This document shows positions 6,688-10,696 of a DNA stretch of 10,696 bases, piece after piece. Position 1 is the first letter of the stretch. Each line of letters opens with the position of its first letter. Location: the NCBI GenBank assembly GCA_025056955.1, contig JANWYL010000096.1, positions 1 through 10,696 on the forward strand, read 5' to 3'. A program made the position numbers and the translations under genes. Origin of the DNA: Sandaracinaceae bacterium. Lineage in GTDB: Bacteria > Myxococcota_A > Polyangia > Polyangiales > Sandaracinaceae. The notes under the pieces are model-generated. The model had not been told where the DNA came from and searched no databases. It worked only from the letters and a program-made list of their open reading frames with translations.

Positions 6688-6699
6688 ACATGGCGGTTT

Positions 6700-6781
6700 G
6701 CGGAAGTGGCGGAATGGCAGACGCACCAGACTAAGGATCTGGCGGGTAACCCCCGTGGAGGTTCGAATCCTCTCTTCCGCA
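6700..6781 (+). tRNA. tRNA-Leu (anticodon AAG)
   Basis: The cloverleaf folds by hand. The acceptor stem is GCGGAAG (6700-6706) with CTTCCGC (6774-6780), all seven pairs perfect. The D stem is GCG/CGC (6709-6711, 6722-6724). The anticodon stem is CCAGA/TCTGG (6726-6730, 6738-6742) around the loop CTAAGGA. The T arm is GGAGG-TTCGAAT-CCTCT (6757-6773). The long variable arm CGGG-TAACC-CCCG (6743-6755) makes it class II, and the discriminator base is A, as in leucine tRNAs. With T at position 33 the anticodon is AAG (6733-6735), followed by G37 as in other CUN-reading leucine tRNAs. The CCA end is not encoded. A at position 34 would be expected to become inosine to read more than CUU. Confidence 0.95.
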
Positions 6782-6824
6782 TCGTGATTTCGTAAGGAGT
6801 TTTGCCAAAAAAGGCGGTAAGCCC

Positions 6825-7763
6825 ATGCGCATTGGAATTGTCGGTTTGGGGTGGGTTGGTGCAAGCGTGGCCATCTCCACCCTACATCGTGGGATTGCAA
6901 GAGAACTTTGGCTAAACGATATCCGCGAAGGTCTTGCAGAAGCTGAGTCCTGGGACCTGGCGCACGGTGCTTCCTTTTATCCGCCCTGCGAGATTCGGCC
7001 TGCCAGCGTCGAGGCCATGGCCGAGGCATGCGATGCGATTGTGATCGCTGCAGGAAAAGGAGCGCTTCCTGGGAAAAGCCGCCTCGATTCGCTCTCAATC
7101 ACAAGCGAAATCGCTTTCGATCTCGGAAAGCGCCTTCGAAAGGCACGAGGGGTGGTGGTTGTCGTCACAAATCCCGTCGATGTGATCACCCAGCTTATCC
7201 AGGAAGAAAGCGGCCTACCTCCCCAACGGGTGATCGGGACAGGTACCACACTTGATACAGCAAGGCTTCGTTTTCTTTTGAGCAATCGCTTGCGGATTGA
7301 TGAGAGAAGCATCCATGCCTACGTGTTAGGAGAGCACGGTGATTCTTCCTTTGTGGCCTGGTCAGGGGCTGTGGTGGGGGGTTTGCCCCTTAGGCACCTT
7401 CCAAACTGGAAGCAAGAAGAGGAGGAAGCAATAGAGCAAAGCGTGCGGCGCGCTGCCTACGAAATCATTGCAAGAAAGGGCGCGACCAACCATGCAATAG
7501 GTCTCGTGACAGCTTCCCTCCTTCAAGCGATTGTTCGAGATGAGCGCCGAATCGCCACAGTTTCTATCCTTCGCTCGGGACCAGAATACAGCGAGCTCAT
7601 CGGCCCAGAGCCCATTTGCCTATCCCTTCCAACCGTGATTGGTGCTGAAGGCGCAGGACCAAGCATTCTTCCTCGCCTTGATGAGAGGGAGAGCGCGCTC
7701 CTTAGGCGTTCAGCTGATATCTTGCGCCAAGCCCACCGCTCAGTGATCTCTCAAAGGGCTTGA
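6825..7763 (+). CDS. Lactate/malate dehydrogenase-family NAD-dependent 2-hydroxyacid dehydrogenase
   Basis: At 312 residues the protein is full length for the L-lactate/malate dehydrogenase superfamily, which interconverts 2-oxo and 2-hydroxy acids with NAD(H) in the cytoplasm. The Rossmann motif is GLGWVG (7-12), and an Asp at residue 32 after the second strand favours NAD. Catalytic residues are present by alignment: R86 (R109 of LDH numbering), D144 and R147 in LDTARLR (D168/R171), and H171 in GEHGD (H195). GTGTTLDTAR and the AYVLGEHGD region look more like lactate than malate dehydrogenase. However, the specificity position 102, Gln in LDH and Arg in MDH, is Ala (A80, in AGKGALPGKSR), so the substrate is uncertain. 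It begins 43 bases after the tRNA, with GGCGG about eight bases before the ATG. It is convergent with the small Cys-rich gene. I give no ldh or mdh symbol for this reason. Confidence 0.88.
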   Translation: MRIGIVGLGWVGASVAISTLHRGIARELWLNDIREGLAEAESWDLAHGASFYPPCEIRPASVEAMAEACDAIVIAAGKGALPGKSRLDSLSITSEIAFDLGKRLRKARGVVVVVTNPVDVITQLIQEESGLPPQRVIGTGTTLDTARLRFLLSNRLRIDERSIHAYVLGEHGDSSFVAWSGAVVGGLPLRHLPNWKQEEEEAIEQSVRRAAYEIIARKGATNHAIGLVTASLLQAIVRDERRIATVSILRSGPEYSELIGPEPICLSLPTVIGAEGAGPSILPRLDERESALLRRSADILRQAHRSVISQRA

Positions 7764-7813
7764 TGGGTTTCTTCAAAAAACTACCGTTCGCCCCTCGCGT
7801 CAACACACTGAGC

Positions 7814-8011
7814 TCAAGCCGCTTCAAAGTGCTTGCAAAAGCGGATTTCGTTTATTTCCTCAAGTGAAGGCACCTTGCGGTGGGGTTCGGTAGGGTAGCC
7901 ATGCGCACAAAACCCCTGCTCATCATCAAAAAGCGCGCACTCCTCGCAATGCATGCGGAGGCAGTAACGCCTCGCTTCCTCCCGAAACAACCGATCGACA
8001 CGGGTGATCAT
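7814..8011 (-). CDS. Small Cys/His-rich protein, function unknown
   Basis: This 65-residue protein has five cysteines (C17, C22, C25, C35, C59) and histidines at 21, 37, 44 and 61. The spacing CLRMHCEEC, then GFCAHGYP and a final FCKHFE, suggests a bound zinc or an iron-sulfur site rather than disulfides, because there is no signal peptide. I cannot name a family. That it is a gene is supported by its start two bases after the rpiB stop, by a GAGGG ribosome site about seven bases before the ATG, and by the ordered metal-ligand pattern. It is the last gene of the fabG-acpP-fabF-rpiB run, the place where many bacteria have glyA or nrdR. No terminator is evident in the 50 bases between it and the convergent dehydrogenase gene. 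Confidence 0.72.
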   Translation of the reverse strand: MITRVDRLFREEARRYCLRMHCEECALFDDEQGFCAHGYPTEPHRKVPSLEEINEIRFCKHFEAA

Positions 8012-8013
8012 GT

Positions 8014-8490
8014 CTAACCCTCTTCATCCTTTTTGCAACCTCTGCCCGACCATCCAGCAGACCGATCAATCTTTGTGATCCGTTCACGATGCCTCCCCTC
8101 CTCAAAAGGGGTTTGGACAAATACCCGCACCAGTTGGCGAGCCACCCCAGGGCCAACCACTCGTGCACCCATGCACAACACGTTTGCATCATTGTGGCGA
8201 CGGGCCATTTCCGCACTGTAAGCCTCCGAACACACCACCGCGCGAACCCCGAGGTGACGATTCGCAGCAATTGCCATCCCCACGCCGCTCCCGCAAACCA
8301 AAATCGCCATCTCAGCCTGCCCTTCCTTCAACCAGCGAACAGCTTCGTTTGCAAAGTCCGGATAGTCCGTGGGGATGTCCTCGCTTTGCGCACCAATATC
8401 GATTGCTTCCACTCCCAGCTCTTTGAGGGCGGCAAGCACTGCTTCTCGCAAGCGAGCCCCTGCATGATCACAGGCAAAAACAACACGCAT
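8014..8490 (-). CDS. rpiB: Ribose 5-phosphate isomerase B
   Basis: RpiB interconverts ribose 5-phosphate and ribulose 5-phosphate in the non-oxidative pentose phosphate pathway. The protein of about 158 residues matches the family along its length: MRVVFACDHAG at the N-terminus, TDYPDFA, the active-site Cys in CGSGVGMAIAAN, the VRAVVCSEAYSAEMARRHNDANVL block and FEEGRHRERI near the end. I chose the ATG at 8490 because homologues begin exactly here. The longer in-frame start at 8526 would add 12 non-conserved residues and overlap fabF. A weak AGAAG lies five bases upstream. It follows the fabF stop by eight bases and is followed two bases later by the small Cys-rich gene. The C-terminal GWSGRGCKKDEEG extension is not conserved. 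Confidence 0.95.
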   Translation of the reverse strand: MRVVFACDHAGARLREAVLAALKELGVEAIDIGAQSEDIPTDYPDFANEAVRWLKEGQAEMAILVCGSGVGMAIAANRHLGVRAVVCSEAYSAEMARRHNDANVLCMGARVVGPGVARQLVRVFVQTPFEEGRHRERITKIDRSAGWSGRGCKKDEEG

Positions 8491-8498
8491 CGTTGCTT

Positions 8499-9758
8499 CT
8501 AGACATGACGTGCGAAGGCCAAGCACACGTTTGTTCCCCCAAATCCAAAAGCATTCGAAAGCACCACGTCGAGCACCCGCTCTTTGGCCACGTGAGGCAC
8601 AAGCTCCATCCCCTCTCCCTCTTCGTCTGGATCGTCAAGGTTGATCGTTGGCGGAACAGCGCCTGTGACAATTGCTTTCACACTGATCACTGCCTCTAGG
8701 CCTCCTGCTGCACCCAACAGATGCCCCGTCATGCTTTTGGTTGCAGATACCCATACCCCATCCTTTTTGCCCTTGGCAAGGGCTCGCTCGCCAAAAACCC
8801 GCTTGATGGCAATGAGCTCCTGGCGATCTCCGAGAGGTGTCGAAGTCGCATGGGCGTTGATGTAGCCCACGCGCTCTGGATTGATCCGGCCATCTTGGAG
8901 GGCATGGCGCATCGCCCGCTGGGCTCCTTCCCCTTCAGGCGCAGGCTGAGTGAGGTGATAGGCGTCGGAAGTTGCCCCATAGCCCACAATCTCACAGAGA
9001 ATTGGGGCCCCTCTGCGAATTGCCCTCTCCCTTTCCTCAAGCACCAATATTCCCGCCCCCTCGGCCATCACAAAGCCGTCTCTCGCCTTGTCAAAGGGCC
9101 GGCTCGCACGCTCAGGGTCGTCGTTGCGCTCCGAAAGCGCCCTCATCGCGGTAAATCCACCCACTCCGAGACCTGTGATCGTCGATTCTGCTCCTCCTGC
9201 AATTGCGACATCGATATCACCACGCTGGATCCACCGAAAGGCTTCTCCAATCGCATGGGCTCCCGAACTGCAGGCGCTCGTCGTTGTGTAGTTGGGCCCT
9301 TTGAAACCAAAACGCATTGAAATTTGCCCAGGTGCAAGGTTTGCTATCGCCGAGGGAATGAAGTAAGGAGTGATCCGCCGAGGGCCCTTCTGGTCGAGAA
9401 CCTCTTTCATCCTTTCGATCGACTCAAGCCCACAAAGGCCCACCCCGATAAAAGTCCCAACCCTTTCCCTTTCCTCATCGCTCATGTGAGTGAGGCCGGC
9501 CAATTCAACCGCTTGGACAGCAGCGCCGATCGCCAAATGAATGAAGCGATCTGCTTCGCGCAAGCGCTTCCGATCGATGTAAAGCTCTGGCTTGAAGGTG
9601 CGGCATTCTCCGGCAATGCGCGAGCTGAATCGGCTGGCATCAAAGCGCGTGATTGGACCAATCCCGCTTTTTCCGGCAATGAGATTGGCCCACGTGCTTT
9701 CCACATCATCGCCACAGGGAGTGACCGCCCCAAGACCTGTGACCACCACCCGACGCAT
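8499..9758 (-). CDS. fabF: 3-oxoacyl-ACP synthase II (KAS II)
   Basis: FabF condenses malonyl-ACP with a growing acyl-ACP in the elongation cycle of type II fatty acid synthesis. From the ATG at 9758 the protein has 419 residues, close to the 410-415 norm, and begins MRRVVVTGLGAVTP as the family does. The Cys-His-His site is complete: C163 in TTTSACSSGAHAIG, H303 in NAHATSTPLGD and H346 in TKSMTGHLLGAAGG, with the conserved Lys at 341. GFGGTN is at 405-410. Use of Cys-His-His with these motifs separates it from FabH. An in-frame ATG at 9785 is less likely, because GAGGA sits nine bases before the 9758 start and homologues begin there. It is 41 bases from acpP and followed closely by rpiB, the common acpP-fabF-rpiB order. 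Confidence 0.97.
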   Translation of the reverse strand: MRRVVVTGLGAVTPCGDDVESTWANLIAGKSGIGPITRFDASRFSSRIAGECRTFKPELYIDRKRLREADRFIHLAIGAAVQAVELAGLTHMSDEERERVGTFIGVGLCGLESIERMKEVLDQKGPRRITPYFIPSAIANLAPGQISMRFGFKGPNYTTTSACSSGAHAIGEAFRWIQRGDIDVAIAGGAESTITGLGVGGFTAMRALSERNDDPERASRPFDKARDGFVMAEGAGILVLEERERAIRRGAPILCEIVGYGATSDAYHLTQPAPEGEGAQRAMRHALQDGRINPERVGYINAHATSTPLGDRQELIAIKRVFGERALAKGKKDGVWVSATKSMTGHLLGAAGGLEAVISVKAIVTGAVPPTINLDDPDEEGEGMELVPHVAKERVLDVVLSNAFGFGGTNVCLAFARHV

Positions 9759-9799
9759 GGAATGCTTCCTCGCAAACTCGCGCAATCAGGCCGAGTTCT

Positions 9800-10066
9800 C
9801 TAGGCAGATTGGCGCGGTGCATCTTTTGAAGAAGCACCAAGCCTCAAGGTGATGTAATTGATGGCATCTTGCACGGTGCGGATCTTTTCAGTATCCTCAT
9901 CAGGAATTTCGATTTCAAACTGCTCCTCAAAAGCAAGGACAAGCTCGACAATCGCAAGCGAATCCGCACCAAAATCCTCAATGAATTGCGATTCTGGTTT
10001 GATTTGCTCAATGTCAACATCGAGCTTGTCGGAAATGATTTTTTTGACCTTATCGGCAATCTCCAT
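9800..10066 (-). CDS. acpP: Acyl carrier protein
   Basis: This is an 88-residue acidic protein. ACP carries the growing acyl chain on a 4'-phosphopantetheine arm attached to Ser of the DSL motif, here S36 in FGADSLAIVELV. The N-terminal helix (MEIADKVKKIISDKL), the FIEDFGADSL loop and the EIEIPDEDTEKIRTVQDAINYI helix follow the family pattern closely. It is about ten residues longer than the E. coli protein because of a polar tail (GASSKDAPRQSA). A strong GGAGG/AAGGA site precedes the ATG. It lies between fabG (39 bases) and fabF (41 bases), as in many bacterial fatty acid operons. Four of its six leucine codons are CTT. Confidence 0.97.
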   Translation of the reverse strand: MEIADKVKKIISDKLDVDIEQIKPESQFIEDFGADSLAIVELVLAFEEQFEIEIPDEDTEKIRTVQDAINYITLRLGASSKDAPRQSA

Positions 10067-10105
10067 TCCTTCCTCCGCCTTTTGATACCATGTCCAGGGA
10101 TGACC

Positions 10106-10696
10106 TCACATGAGGAGGCCTCCGTTCACCCTCAAAACCTGACCTGTGACAAAAGCAGCCTCATCGCTTGCAAGATAAACCACCGCTGGCGCAACCTCTT
10201 CAGGCTTCCCAATTCGCCCAAGAGGAGTTTGCTCAATCATGCGCTTCCGAAGCTCATCTGGCAGAGAGGCTGTCATTTCGGTTTCAATGAAACCAGGTGC
10301 CACCGCATTCACGGTGATTCCCCGCGATGCATATTCCCGCGCAAGGGTCTTCGTCAAGCCAATTAAGGCAGCCTTCGAAGAGGCATAAGCTGCTTGGCCA
10401 GCGTTACCGGTTTCTCCAACCACACTCGTGATGAAAATGACCCTCCCATAGCGCTGGCGCAGCATTGAGCGGATGGCGGCCTTCGCTCCCCAAATTGCCC
10501 CCTCGACATTTACGGCCCATGTTCGGTGGAGATCCTCAGGTCGCAAGCGCAAAAGAACTTGGTCAATCGCAATTCCTGCATTGCTCACGAAGATGTCAAG
10601 CTTCCCCTTTGCCGCAACCCACCCATCAATTGCCTGCTCAATCGAGGCCTGCACAGAAACATCCACTTCCACAATCTCGGCACAGCCACCCCGAGC
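10106..10696 (-). CDS. fabG: 3-oxoacyl-ACP reductase, N-terminus outside window
   Basis: The last 196 residues are visible; the frame continues past the right edge, so the Gly-rich NADP-binding start is missing. FabG reduces 3-oxoacyl-ACP to 3-hydroxyacyl-ACP in fatty acid elongation. Short-chain dehydrogenase landmarks, numbered from the edge, are SNAG (38-41), the catalytic Ser in ITSVVGETGN (S91), YASSK (Y104 and K108) and NAVAPGFIETEM (130-141), and it ends in VTGQVLRVNGGLLM as FabG does. It stands directly before acpP and fabF, which supports the FabG assignment among the many similar reductases. A possible internal GTG at 10672 is not the start, because the upstream codons continue the family's AD-V-S region. 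Confidence 0.95.
   Translation of the reverse strand, partial: ARGGCAEIVEVDVSVQASIEQAIDGWVAAKGKLDIFVSNAGIAIDQVLLRLRPEDLHRTWAVNVEGAIWGAKAAIRSMLRQRYGRVIFITSVVGETGNAGQAAYASSKAALIGLTKTLAREYASRGITVNAVAPGFIETEMTASLPDELRKRMIEQTPLGRIGKPEEVAPAVVYLASDEAAFVTGQVLRVNGGLLM

Noticed and set aside
6590..6787. Plus-strand open frame of 65 codons across the tRNA
   Set aside because: It contains the whole tRNA gene and its promoter, so it is not coding.
7764..7813. Possible terminator between the convergent dehydrogenase and Cys-rich genes
   Set aside because: There is a run of six Ts on the minus strand, but the preceding stem is only about three pairs, too weak to call.
6760..7813. Integration at the tRNA-Leu 3' end
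   Set aside because: No direct repeat of the tRNA 3' end and no integrase are seen in the window.
8721..9803. Two long plus-strand open frames (199 and 159 codons)
   Set aside because: Both are antisense to fabF, with no recognisable domains.
9869..10366. Plus-strand open frame of 165 codons
   Set aside because: It is antisense to acpP and fabG; no domain or ribosome site is visible.
1..10696. CRISPR array, defence system, phage or transposon
   Set aside because: No regularly spaced repeats, terminal inverted repeats, transposase, integrase or nuclease motifs were found; all genes are housekeeping or accounted for.

Overview
The window is ordinary, densely packed bacterial chromosome with G+C a little above 50% by eye. 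Almost every gene is a housekeeping gene on the minus strand. Three features point away from enterobacteria: a separate PurS module (implying the PurL/PurQ/PurS form of FGAM synthetase), the long yeast-like PurC type, and a Roadblock/LC7 gene leading an aroQ-accB-accC operon. Together they suggest Myxococcota or another former deltaproteobacterial lineage. This is inference; no marker here fixes the taxon.

Layout, left to right: (1) 1-1463, minus: a polyprenol-phosphate mannosyltransferase-like GT2 enzyme cut by the left edge, translationally coupled (ATGA) to an M74 murein endopeptidase. (2) 1545-3752, minus: rplM-rpsI-purC/purS, with a sigma70-like promoter just before rplM; purC and purS read as one frame. 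(3) 3827-6566, minus: Roadblock/LC7 gene - aroQ/accB (one frame) - accC, with its own promoter; accC carries an apparent one-base frameshift. (4) 6660-7763, plus: a tRNA-Leu with anticodon AAG and then a lactate/malate dehydrogenase-family gene, the only plus-strand unit. (5) 7814-10696, minus: fabG (cut by the right edge) - acpP - fabF - rpiB - small Cys-rich protein.

Functionally, AccB and AccC supply the biotin-carboxylation half of acetyl-CoA carboxylase, and FabG, ACP and FabF elongate fatty acids from the malonyl units it makes. AroQ belongs to the shikimate pathway, PurC and PurS to purine synthesis, S9 and L13 to the ribosome, and RpiB to the pentose phosphate pathway. The two envelope genes at the left act on peptidoglycan and on lipid-linked sugars.

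I see no mobile element, CRISPR array, phage gene or defence system. The points worth a second look are the two in-frame joins (PurC-PurS and AroQ-AccB), the broken accC frame, the tRNA-Leu(AAG) together with strong use of CTT/CTC leucine codons, and a dehydrogenase whose substrate-specificity residue is neither the lactate nor the malate type. The accC break lies in a short homopolymer, so an assembly indel is the leading explanation there and must also be considered for the fusions.
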